A stretch of 64,000 nt of DNA, from the NCBI GenBank assembly GCA_009760855.2, contig WPIO01000057.1, forward strand, positions 1,455,501-1,519,500, given 5' to 3'. Numbering within the stretch: position 1 is the first letter of the stretch; the number at the start of each line of letters is the position of its first letter. Positions 32,353 through 42,774 of the stretch are shown here, piece by piece. The notes beneath the pieces are model-generated. The model did no database searches. It was given only the letters and a program-made list of their open reading frames with translations, and was not told where the DNA came from. The DNA comes from Cristatella mucedo. Taxonomy: Eukaryota > Bryozoa > Phylactolaemata > Cristatellidae. Both the position numbers and the translations under genes were made by a program.

Positions 32353-32532
32353 ATAATAATAACAATACATTTGATAAAGCTAGCTCAGCGAGTTCAATCT
32401 CTTCCTAGGCACTTTACATTTGCTGCACAGGAAGCACGATCGAATGGTTAGTAGTACACACTCAAAAAACAACAGCAATAACATGGATAGGAGTGACGTG
32501 CACGGGTCGGCATGCAAGTGTAGTTAGTGGTA
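32353..32532 (-). mobile_element. LINE-A 3' UTR fragment abutting LINE-B
   Basis: AATAATAATAACAATACATT, the reversed stem-loop (CTCAATCTCTTCCTAGGCAC) and UTR blocks (GGAGTGACGTGCACGGGTCG, then GCATGCAAGTGTAGTTAGTG) run up to GTAGCATG, where the LINE-B tail (TAATGTAATG) begins with no gap. Confidence 0.85.
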
Positions 32533-34083
32533 GCATGTAATGTAATGCAATGTATCTCCGTTGTAACTCAACAAAGTCATAAAGACCATGTGGGTGTTGC
32601 AAAGTAGAGTTTTGTAGAGCCCACTTACAGCCTAAGCGGCTTTCGGTACGTATTCGGTAGCCAACAGACTTCGTCTCACGCAACATAGAGAAAGTGGAAA
32701 GCATAGCAGAGTCAGGGGAGCAGTTGAGGTAGTGGGTAGAATAGAAGTAACAGCTCAGGACCGCTGAAAAGGATGAGCCATAGTCGGCAGCAGGAGAGTG
32801 GTTTTCGTTGCGTAAGAATCGTGGAAGCGAGTTCCACAGTCTAGGACCTGCAGAGCTCAAGCTTCTGTCGCCAACGGTCATTAAGCGGAGGAATGGGACA
32901 GCTAATTTATTGTCCGCACAGGACCAGAGGGCGTGTAGAGGCTGAAACGGATGCAGCAGTTCAGCTAGTTGCGAAGGAGCCAAGCCGTGGCAGGTCTTGT
33001 GGGTCAGTGTAAGAGCCTTGCTCTGAATCCGTTGGTCAACCAGCATCCATCTTAATATCATTCATTTATATTGCGCCCCAAGAGAACCTTATCACTATTC
33101 AGGCGCTTCACATATACCTCGGGGCTCCAGCCCACGACCTCAGTCAGACCTTGGTCGGGTTGAGCACCTTAACCGCTAGCTCTTTTAGCAAAGGAGACAC
33201 GTGCTCAAACTTCTGGGACTTAAATACTAGCCTTCCAGCCATATTCACAGTCAGCTGCAGCGGCCTAATTGCTTTCTTTGGTAGCCCAGCCAAAAGGGAA
33301 CTACAATACTCGAGCCGAGGCAGAACTAAGGAGCTAGGTAATTGTTTTGCTAGCCACTGTGGAAGACAGCTTTTATTCTTAGATGGGGATCGGACATGAT
33401 GGCTAGCTGTAGAAGCAGTGTTTTGAATTAAGCTTTTAAAATAGAAGCAGCTGTCAAAAATGACACCTAAATTTCGAGCAAATGGTGATGGTCGCACAAC
33501 AGCACCACCTATTAGAAGAGAAAAGTTTTAAAATCCAGCCACACGCTTAGGGTGCCCTATGAGCAGCAGTTTGGTTTAATCGTCATTTAATTTTAGGAAA
33601 TTTTCCGACATCTAGGATCGAATATCGGCAAGGCAAGCAAATAGTTTCTCAGTTGCTGCAGCAGATTCCGACAGTTTAAACGACAAATACAGGTGAGTAT
33701 AGTCAGCATAAAAGTGATATCCTATTCCATTATCCTGATCACTTTTCCCAGAGGTTGTGTATACATTTAGGACAGCAAGGGACCAAGTATTGACCCTTGA
33801 GGGACTCCACAGGTGACCCTTCTCGCATGTGAGACCTGACCTCCCCTAGACGCGGATTGAATACGACAAGACGAGTACGATTTAAACTGCGCCAGTGCAT
33901 TGTCTGCCAGACCGATCGTTGTTCTCAATCGTTCAAGCAGAACATCGTGATAAACGGTGTCGAAGGCAGCAGACAGATCTAGCAGAGCTAGGGCAGTGAC
34001 ATTGCCGTCGTCGTTGCCATGTAGAATGTCATTGTTAACACCCAGGAGAGCAGTTTCAGTGTACTGCTGCCTCTTGAATCCTG
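32533..34083 (-). mobile_element. LINE-B copy with motif A, interrupted by SINE-B
   Basis: Tail and 3' UTR lie at the left. The minus frame 32462-33061 (199 codons) holds the C-terminus (SSAGPRLWNSLPRFLRN, then SPDSAMLSTFSMLRETKSVG) and reads on into the tail. SINE-B interrupts it at about 33056-33180. Upstream, frame 33144-33497 gives LVLPRLEYCSSLLAGLPKKA. Motif C reads FYADYTHLY, with the second catalytic D lost (about 33690-33715). A VPQGS block lies near 33795, and motif A (LALLDLSAAFDTVYH) is intact at 33948-33998. It is cut at 34083 where the next LINE-B begins. Confidence 0.9.
33056..33180 (-). mobile_element. SINE-B copy inside LINE-B
   Basis: In reverse it reads GCGGTTAAGGTGCTCAACCC (head), GAGGTCGTGGGCTGGAGCCC (B-box region), then GAAGCGCCTGAATAGTGATA, AGGTTCTCTTGGGGCGCAAT and ATAAATGAATGATATT as the 3' terminus. 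LINE-B sequence on the left (CAGCATCCATC) and right (TAGCTCTTTTAGCAAAGG) is continuous in the copy at 34583, so the SINE is a later insertion. It shares AAATGAAT near its 3' end with the copy at 9799. Confidence 0.82.
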
Positions 34084-36750
34084 ATTGTAATGTAATGTAT
34101 CTCCGTCTGTAACTCCACTAAGTCATAAAGACTATGTGGGTGTTACGTAGGAGAGTGTTGTATAGCACACTCAGCCTGAGCGGTTTTCGGTACGCATTCG
34201 GTAGCAAACAGACTACGTCTCACTCAACAAAGAGAAAGTGAGAAGCATAGCAGAGTCAAGAGAGCAGTTGAGGTAGTGAGTAACGTAGAAGAAGCAGCAC
34301 AGGACCGCTGAAAAGGATGTGCCATAGTCGGCAGTAGGAGAGTAGTTGTCGTAGCGTAAGAATTGTGGAAGCGAGTTCCACACTCTTGGACCTGCAGAGC
34401 TAAAGCTTCTGTCGCCAACGGTCTTTAAGCAAAGGAATGGGACAGCTAATTTATGATCCACAGAGGACCTGAGAGGGCGAACAGGCTGAAATCTGTGCAG
34501 CAGCTCAGCTAGGTACGAAGGAGCCAAGCCGTGGCTGGCCTTGTGGGTCAGTATAGAAACTTAGCTCTGTATCCTTTGTTCAACCGGATACCATCCTAGC
34601 TCTTTCAGCAAAGGAGACACGTGCTCAAACCGCTGGGACTTGAAGGGTAGCCTTGAAGCCATATTCATAGTCCCCTGCAGTGGTCTAATTGCTTTCTTTG
34701 GCAGCCCAACCAAAAGTGAATTACAATAATCAAGCCCAGACAAAAATAAGGAGCTAGTTAAATTTTTTACAAGCCACTGTAGGAGACAGCTCCTATTCTT
34801 GGATAGGAATCGGATATGATGGCTAGCTGTAGAAGCAGTCTTCTGAATGAAGGTTTTGAAATTGAGGCAGCTGTCGAACTCAACAGCAAAGCATTTTAAT
34901 CCAGCCACACGCTTAGGGTGTCCTATGAGCAGCAGTTCGGTTTTATCACCATTTAATTTCAGGAAGTTTTTCGACATCCAGAATCGAATATCGGCAAAGC
35001 AGGCATCGAGTTTCTCAGTTGCCGCAGGAGATTTCGACGGTTTGAATGACAAATACAGCTGAGTATCGTCAGCATAGAAGGGATATCCTATTCCATAAGC
35101 CTTAATCACTTTTCCCAGAGGTTGTGTATAAATGGAGAGCAGCAAGGGACCGAGTACAGACCCTTGAGGGACTCCACAGATGATCTTTCTCGTGTCTGAG
35201 ACCTGATTAAAATATTTCTGACTTTTAATTCTTATCAATATGTTCAACCAGCTGCTTAGCAGCAATTTTTTCAAGAATCTTTGACAAGAAAGGAAGATGG
35301 GAAACTGGACGATAGTGTGCAAGTACCTCTGTGTCTATTCCAGGCTTTTTGCGAATGGATCTAACGATTGCCAATTTGAAGGATTTGGGGACGACCCCTT
35401 TTCTCACAGAAGCATTAAAAATCTTGGTTATGGCAGGGCTAACTTGATCTACCAGTTAAGACCACAGCGATAAAGTTACAGGGTCTTCAGGAGACGAGCT
35501 CTCTTTTCTAGACCTTATTAAGGTAACCACATCGCATGCAGAAACCTCAAACAATATTTTAAGGAAGATCACAGGTTGTGGAACCGCGATTTCTTTAGTC
35601 GGAGGGGGCTTAATGGAGGGGCAAATATGCATAATGCTTTCAGTAAATAAGGCTGAAGATCTTTTGGCCGATCCCTTAATATCTGGGGAGTCTGACCTCT
35701 CAGCATTGGCCAATAAAAGGTATACTGCTTTTTAAATCAGTTTGGGGTCCGACTAGCAAGAATTCAGCTTTCGGATGAAAAAAGAAGCCGTGGCTTTTAT
35801 AAGCTTTCGGGTGTAAACTTGAAGGAAGTCTTTGAAATTGACTCGATCCGAATCAGACCCGATTTTATGAAACAACGTTCAAGTTTTAGCCTAACGTGGT
35901 GCATCTTTAGGAGTTTTTTTGTGAATTGAAAGGAATCTCAGCGACTTTGAAAACGAATAGAATGAACGGGAGCCTGCTTGTCAAGAGTACTCCTGAGTGT
36001 CATGCTTATTGCATCAGTGAGGGTATCGATGCTGTCGGTCAAGTGTGAATGCAGATCAAGAAGACCTGCATCTCAAACACATTTCAAAAACTTGTCTATG
36101 TCAATAGTTTGTAAGTTACGTCGTTTGACAAGTTCGATATTACCCTGTACATACAAGAGAGCACAAACAATATACGAGACCGAACAATCGTCTAGAGGGT
36201 CAGTGGGCACACCACAAGGTCAGTGGGTAGGACATCCTGAGTGATCACGAGATCTAGAATACGACCACCGCAGTTGGTAGTATGATTAACGTGTTCAACA
36301 AAACCAAAATTCTCTAGACAGTCAAGAAATTAGGGGAACTGGCCGTTCCTAGGTTGTCAACGTGAATATTGAAGTATCCTACAATCAGTAACAGCCTGTC
36401 ATACACACATATTTTAGCGAGGAACTCTGAAAACTCCTCTATAAACAAGTTACAAGTTTAGACAGCCAGAAAGAGGCCGGTATATCACAAAAGTGTGAAC
36501 CTTTGTCTTTGATCAAGACCTGATTGCAACCGATTTAAACGATGGCCCATGAGAAAAACTGCACATCGTATAGCCAAAAAATTCGCGAACAACAATTGCA
36601 ACCCCCCACAACCTTGCCGGAACTCATAGACTGATGGAATGAGAACCCGGGTGGAGGGGTCTCAGAATTACAGCTACTGGAAGGAGGCGTCATCCAAGTT
36701 TCAGTAAGCAGAAATGCATTTAGCTTTTTGTGGAACACCTGATCGCGATA
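34084..36750 (-). mobile_element. longest LINE-B copy, endonuclease to tail
   Basis: From the 5' side (right) the endonuclease shows LNAFLLTETWM (frame 36535-36738) and a GYFNIHVDN block near 36360-36390, where the family norm is GDFN. A linker frame follows (35456-35713). RT motif 1 is FKLAIVRSIRKK...HYRPVSHLPFLSKILEK (35225-35407). The 253-codon frame 34561-35322 has VPQGSVLGPL (residues 51-60), intact FYADDTQLY (82-90) and KNFLKLNGDKTELLLIG. The C-terminus is in frame 34213-34527. The DNA between motif 1 and VPQG, which holds motif A, is deleted near 35215-35235, with a frame change. The copy is inactive. Confidence 0.92.
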
Positions 36751-37254
36751 AGTAACCCTTGGTCTTTAGCAAGCGGAAATTTAGTAGGCGGAATTTTTAT
36801 AGGCTCTCCAACGACTGGGCGACCGCAATGAAGTGGTTGTATTCACGTCGGCGCGTATGAGGCCCGGCGGACGTGGGCCCTTCGAATTTGAATTGGACCT
36901 TAGTAACGGCCGCCGGTCAACGATTCACAACGTGCTGGGCTGCGGCGGGTGGGCTACTACCGTAACAAGTACTATTCAGAGCTTTAAACGTACGGGTGGT
37001 AGGTTTGATAGCCGAGCTGTTCATAGGGCGAAACGCAGGATGCAGGAAAGTTCTCACTGACCCGCCGAAGAAGGCCTGCCGGTAGGTATCGACTAATGGC
37101 GACATCGCAAGTTATGCTAAGCAGGTCCTGTTTTGCATAGCATATCTGAGGATAACTCATAAATAGTCACAGCGAAGATGGCAGAGGAATACCCCAACGC
37201 ATCACTGAGAAATCAGGTGAAGGTCCACACCAAGCTAGGAGTTGCTGAAGCCGC
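36751..37254. other. unassigned, GC-rich from 36820
   Basis: This may include the 5' region of LINE-B, since the element ends somewhere near here. The GC-rich block 36820-37130 holds overlapping frames on both strands (plus 36833-37060) without recognisable domains. Confidence 0.4.
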
Positions 37255-37805
37255 TCTCTAGCACGGGGAGGATGCACAATATCAGCACCCATAAGCATGT
37301 GGGGACGAATCTCAGGGACCCAGTAAATTCTGAGATAAAGTAAATGCTGTGATAATAGCTGCGTTTTTAGTTTCTTTTTAATAATGGTTAGGTCAGTAGA
37401 TGTTATAGCTCAAGTCGGGAGTGGGTTCCAGGCTTTGGGAGCATTCGAACTAAAGGCACGATCTCCATAGGATTTAGTTTTGTACGTGGTCTAGGTAAGC
37501 AGTTAAACGACGAGAGTGGGTAGTACTATGCTTAGCCTGGTGGGGAAGTTAATCTGACAGGCAGGAGCCAAAGAATGAAGGGACCTAAACGTGACGGACA
37601 AAGCGTTGAAGTCGATGCGTTATTTGACTGAGAGCCAGTTCAGGTCAGTGAAAAGTGACGAGATGGGGCAACTACTTCGCTCACGACAGACAAGCACAGC
37701 TGTAAAATTTTTCACCAGCTGTAAGTCCTTCATTGCAAAGGCCAAAGACCAGTTAGCTGTGATATACGGAAGTCAAGACGGGATGTCACAAATGAACCTT
37801 ACAAT
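37255..37805 (-). mobile_element. LINE-A C-terminal and UTR fragment
   Basis: It starts in the UTR (CAGCACCCATAAGCATG; CAGGGACCCAGTAAATTCTG), lacks the stem-loop and tail, and continues in antisense through TTCCAGGCTTTGGGAGCATT, GAGCCAGTTCAGGTCAGTG and CACGACAGACAAGCACAGC to GACGGGATGTCACAAATG. Sequence 37647-37740 from its interior is duplicated 374 bases downstream. Confidence 0.85.
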
Positions 37806-38020
37806 CCAATAATCTAGTTATAAGCCCAGCCTATCTGGTTATCTGGGCATACTAAGAGCGGAAAAACTCAATAAAGGGCATTATGCCTAAAGAGCTCAAA
37901 TCTTGTTATAAATTCCGAATCAAATTACGTGTCAATTCATTTTTGACTTTTTGTCATAACTGAGGCGTTCTCTGACAGTACAGAGCTCCCGATTTTCTTC
38001 TCAGTTTGTTACTACCTTAA

Positions 38021-38114
38021 AGTGAAAAGTGACGAGATGGGGCAACTACTTCGCTCACGACAGACAAGCACAGCTGTAAAGTTTTTCACCAGCTGTAAGT
38101 CCTTCATTGCAAAG
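38021..38114. repeat. 94-bp direct duplication of LINE-A interior
   Basis: It matches 37647-37740 over all 94 bases with one difference (TGTAAAGTTT for TGTAAAATTT). Flanks differ on both sides, so it is a short separate copy in the same orientation. The near identity shows it is much younger than the LINE it came from. Confidence 0.92.
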
Positions 38115-39077
38115 TCTGTACCAATCACTCTATTCTCTTCCCCTGCACGTCAGCCGACAGACTCCTCGACGTCAGTTGACTTGATGGCATTTAAAAATAG
38201 CTAGCAGGCGTCCCTGAGACATGTCCTCAGTGCGCTTAGGCTTGTCAAAGTTGGTTGCATCATTGTTAATAGATCGACTAGCTTTCTATTACCAAAAGAA
38301 GAAGAATCGGCAATTAATTTGTTACTTCCGAGGAACCCCAAAAATATATTCTCACTAGCTACCGTTGCGGTTTCCTGGAGCAGTGATGTAGGGGGTGAAT
38401 GGTATCAAGCTTGAGCTACTGATGCTGACTTTCGGCGTTCCATGTACGTGAGATTATCTGTGCCTGCGGTAGAGCCTCTGGTCAGCCGTGCAAAAAATTG
38501 CTAGACGTATTCCCTCTCTGCTACGTTTCAGATACCACGACTGTCAATTATGCCAAATCACTACACTTCCCGAGCGGTGCCTGAACGAGTGTGGGCCACA
38601 GCAGTCCAGGACTGTTGCACCCACCCAGCAACGTAAGTACCTTGCGATCAGTGACAGGAGGACGTCTCGGTATCCGACGATGGTGGCGTCTAGCCTAGGG
38701 ACGAGCTTGAGGAAAGAAGAAGGGTCGATTCCGGCGATCTGCAGCGGCGATGCAGCGATTTCGATTGGCGCCTTGGCTCACTAAAGTAGTGACGTCAGCA
38801 GTATGGCTAGTCTCGAGGTACACATTTCTCCACCACCTGTGCCATCCGTCTTGAAAAGATGGACCAGCCTAAATTCAAAGGGTCTAAACGTCTTTCCGTG
38901 TACGGTCGACCGTCAGCTAAAAGATGCTGACAACAAAGAGGACTATCGTGGCTAGATAGCCTTGCTGGACGAAACCAGTCGAACGGCACAGCTGGTAATC
39001 GTCGGCCTGTGGAGAGCACAACCACCGTCGAAACTACCTTAGGGGAGAAGGCGATTTCATTACCAAGACCTAAGAAC
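38115..39077. other. unassigned, GC-rich 38380-39060
   Basis: The longest frame is plus 38488-38784 (98 codons; QLCQITTLPERCLNECGPQQ), with no family recognised. A minus frame 38807-39025 overlaps nothing known. This could be a relic of an unidentified coding sequence, but nothing supports a gene model. Confidence 0.4.
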
Positions 39078-39225
39078 GTTGTTGGCTACCGAATACATCC
39101 TTAAAGCTGCTTAGGCTGTGAGTGGACTACATACAACTCTTCTACATAACAATAACGTAGTCTTTGTGGCTTTTTGGAGTTACAGACATAGATACCTTGC
39201 AATATATTACATTGGAACCGAAACT
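39078..39225 (+). mobile_element. LINE-B 3' end fragment
   Basis: It starts at GTTGGCTACCGAATACATCC (the VGYR codons), continues GCTTAGGCTGTGAGTGGACT, then AACGTAGTCTTTGTGGCTTT and TTGGAGTTACAGACATAGAT, and ends in a worn (TTACA) tail, TATTACATTGG. It is the plus-strand equivalent of 32535-32670. Confidence 0.82.
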
Positions 39226-39292
39226 GCAATAGCAGAACCGCATCTTGTGGGTCGATCGGCTACAGTCTCTTAAGAGAGTGATGCCATTTCAT

Positions 39293-40140
39293 GATAATAA
39301 TAATAATACACATAATAAAGCACCCTCAGCAAACTCAATCTCTTTTTAGGCACTTTACATTGGCTGCAGAGGAAAAGCTATCGAATGGTAAGTGGTAACA
39401 TGCGTGATTAACAACAAGAATAAAATTGTTAGGGGTGACCTACAAGCGGTCAGCATGCAAGTATGGTTAGTGGCAGCATGCAACAGTGTCAGCAGGCATA
39501 AGCACATAGGCTACGAATTACAGAGATCCACTAAAAGCTGTCATAAATACGTGCGTTTTTGATTTCTTTTTCAATAAGATCACATCAGGGACGTCGTGAC
39601 GGAAGTCGGGATTGAGTTCCAGGGTTTGCGATCCTACGAACATGCTTATTGACAAATAGCGTTCCCCTAATGATCTTCGTCCGCTCCCATCATACTATTA
39701 ATTAAGCTATTTACATCAAGAGTGTAAACCATTGCAAGGCAGTGCCAGCTATGCCCAGGTGAGGCGAGAAGCGCTCAAGACAGACTTGGCAATCAATAGC
39801 ATAAATAGCTTCCGAAAGATCTAGCAAAACGAGCAGACAGACTCTACCCAAGTCTAGATTCCGAAGTAGGTCGTTATGCACCCGATGCACTGCCGAAGTG
39901 ATTCTGTGAAGTGATTAGCTCTAAAAGCAGACGGGATCTTATTAGAAAGGTTTGAAGTTTTAATATGTGATTTCAGCTGGTCAGGTACGAGTCCTTCCAC
40001 TGTTATCTATCAAAACAGTAGAACGAAGACTTAGCTCAAGTTTCTCAATATATCTTGGTCTAGTGTTGCTGCTTGGGTAGTGTCCTGACTACCACCGTTT
40101 TGAAAGTGCTCGGACATGAAATAAGACCAATAACAATATT
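39293..40140 (-). mobile_element. LINE-A copy with large internal deletion
   Basis: Tail (AATAATAATAATACAC), stem-loop, UTR and the first C-terminal block (TTGAGTTCCAGGGTTTGCG) run to about 39645. The sequence then resumes at about 39735 in the RT region: GCCCAGGTGAGGCGAGAAGC, CCGAAAGATCTAGCAAAACG (motif A in antisense) and GAAGTGATTAGCTCTAAAAG, ending near ACCACCGTTTTGAAAGTGCT and GGACATG. The part between VPQG and the C-terminal domain is missing. Confidence 0.85.
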
Positions 40141-40742
40141 GAAAGAGTTTGGCCTTCATTTGAACGAGTCACGGCCGCTCACACACAATAACCTCGTACC
40201 CGAGTGTAGACGAAGGCCACTGACCTTTGCTTACGTCGAACTGGGCGTGGCCTAATCTAGAAACCATTCCGGTAGAGTAAAGTCCGTGGTTGGCCCTCCA
40301 AAGATCGAGCACCGTATCTCGGACCGCATGCTATTTCATTTTCGGCCGAAGCTGTCTAATGGTGTGCATGTGCACTCCGACGGTCTAACAAGTTATGCAG
40401 CTAGCTGGATGCTTGACAGGTTAAGCTTGTACTTCCAGAACGGAGCCAGTGCAAAGGCGGAAGTCCAGCAGCAGATTGAGCAACTGACACGTTTGTGCAA
40501 GTTTGCTGAGTTATCTCGAGCCACTTTAGTTTGATGTGCGTAGGATTCTCCTTGTAGAATTGTCTAGTTTGCCTTATTCCATGCGAGCAAGGCAGACCAG
40601 TTAAAATCATATTTTGAAACTTTAAATATTTCTAGTTTTTAAAATCTGGTTTAATAGCTAGATATTTTAAAGATTCGGCATTGATTAGGGTGTAAAATGC
40701 CCTGCTTAGAAATTTACGCCTAGGTCCTGTTTTGGCTGGTTT
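40141..40742. other. unassigned stretch
   Basis: A plus frame at 40286-40534 (82 codons) has no recognised domain. No repeat ends seen. Confidence 0.42.
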
Positions 40743-41602
40743 AGCTTGATGCTGTAGCAGCATTTGTTACTATTGAGTACCAAGTCCTTTTTAGGGCCTC
40801 TCATCTCGCCTGGGCATCACAACCACAGCAAAAAAATGAATCAGATCATAAGTTTGTGAGATAATTCAGAGCATTAACTGTGAATGACAACGGATTATCA
40901 GAGAAACCTCTGAAATTTGGGGTACTTCAAGGCTCTGAGCTTGGTCCCATTCTTCACTCGGCTTATGTACTTCCCCCTGCCGATGTGGTTTCCAGTCACA
41001 ATCCAGGCTTTCACTTCCATGCAGGAGGAGGCTTACATAGAAGTCATGGCTAGGATTTGGGATTTTTTAAATAGGGGCAGCACATCTAAATTATTCATTG
41101 TATTCATAACATCACATGTTGACGTCTGTATGCCACTGCTTGCTGGTTTACTTAAATGTGGATTCACGGGGTAACAGCCTGTGCAAAAATCAACTGATAG
41201 GCTTCTCTGTCGAAAGCCCAACAGATGCCGCGTCAAAGTAAGTCTTTCCGACCTGCAATGGCTCGTAGTCGAACAATGCACAGACTCCCAGGTGTTTTCA
41301 CTTACTTTAGATCTCTGCATTTCTTGGGTCCAGTCTACCTATCAGATCCTCTCCCCTACCAGGCTAAACATCATACTGTTTGTTTTTTGACATCTAATCG
41401 TTTACCTATACCTTTTAGGAATTAAAATCCTTTGGAAAACATGCCTATAGTTCGTGTGGTCCCAAAGACCGTTACTCGCTACAGACCTGTGTCACAACTT
41501 CCCCTGACTAGACCACTCTACGAAAGAAACTGAAAATGCATCTATTAAGTACCTAAATTAGTTGATTCACGTGATTCGTCATTTGCGTGCTTACTTGTGC
41601 TA
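40743..41602 (+). mobile_element. LINE-A copy, RT pieces to 3' UTR, strongly worn
   Basis: It opens in the segment after motif A (ATTGAGTACCAAGTCCTTTT, then CTCATCTCGCCTGGGCATCA). VPQG is degraded to GGGGTACTTCAAGGCTCTGA, and the YADD region to CATGCAGGAGGAGGCT. A jump then leads to ACATCACATGTTGACGTCTG and the C-terminal blocks. It breaks off in the UTR at about 41602 (GTGCTTACTTGTGCTA), where the tail of the next, opposite copy begins. Confidence 0.82.
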
Positions 41603-42745
41603 ATAACAATAACAATAATACATTAGATATAGTGCTATCACGAAACTCAATCTCTTTCTAGGCACAGCACATTCGCTTAAAAGAAAGCACGGTCGAATGG
41701 TTAGTCGTAGCATGCTGAATAAACAAGAAGAATAACAAGGTTAGGGTTGACATTTGCAGCCTCTCCATGGAAGTATGGTCAGTGGCAGCATGCACAATGT
41801 CAGTTCGCTTTAGCCCATAAAGAAAAATGCACAAGAACCCAATAAATGCCGCGATAAATAGATGCATTTTTAATTTCCTTTTAAATGTGGTCAGGTCAGG
41901 AAATGCTGTGTCGCATTTCTGGTGTGAGTTCCGGGCTTTGGGAGAAAATGAACTAAATGCAGGGTCTAAAAATGACTTGATATTTGTAAAAGGTATAGGT
42001 AAAAATGAGATTCAGAAATACAGGAAGTATGCTGCTCAGCCTGGTAGGGAGTCGATCTGATAAGTACTCTGGGTATGAAGAACAAAGGGACCTATGAGTG
42101 AGGGGCAGAACCTTGAAGTCAATGCAAGGCTTGACTGGAAGCCAGAGCAGGTCGGCGAGAAGTGGTGAGATGTGGCAACTGCGATGCTCAAGACTGACAA
42201 GCCTAGCTGCAGAAATGCCTGATCGTTCTGGCCGGTAGATCAGGACACAGTGAGTTGCAGAATTCAACACTGGATGCCACAGATGCATAGATGAATTTAG
42301 GTGTAGTATCCCTCTCTAAACAAGCCACAATTATAGCAATTTTACGTAGCAGAAAGTGGATAGGCTTGACTGTGGAGGTGATGGGGTCGTCTAATCAAAG
42401 GTCGCTTTGAAACTTGACACCAAGATTTCGCGCAGATTCCATATAGAATACATGCTTGCAGAACCATGTTTGAAATTTAACGTTATTAATTTTCGAATCG
42501 GGCTAGGTTTACCTATAAATGATAAGCTGGTTTCACGATCATTAAATTTTAGAAAGTTTGCTGCCATCCATATTACGGCGTGATCTATACACGCAGAGAG
42601 AATTCGAAGTGCTAGAAGGCTGGGAGGCATCGAAACAAAGGTTTTCCTGACTGTCATCTGGACAGTTGTTAAAGCCTAGGTTTAGCCTGGAAATTACGAG
42701 GGAAAGAAGAAGACTATAATCTTTGAAAAGAACTGAACCTAGTGG
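41603..42745 (-). mobile_element. LINE-A copy, tail to RT motif C region
   Basis: Tail ATAACAATAACAATAATACA, worn stem-loop, UTR, then the C-terminal domain (AAATGTGGTCAGGTCAGGAA; frame 41953-42288 has SCHISPLLADLLWLPVKPCI), then frame 42391-42657 with CIDHAVIWMAANFLKFND. It extends to about 42745, where AGTATAAACC-like sequence marks the segment after VPQG. It meets the plus-strand copy at 41602 tail to UTR. Confidence 0.85.
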
Positions 42746-42774
42746 TCCTTACATCGTGCTAAATGCCTCTAACT

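Noticed and set aside
36833-37105. GC-rich overlapping frames on both strands as a possible host exon.
   Set aside because: No domain or splice structure. Long frames are expected by chance in GC-rich DNA with few stop codons.
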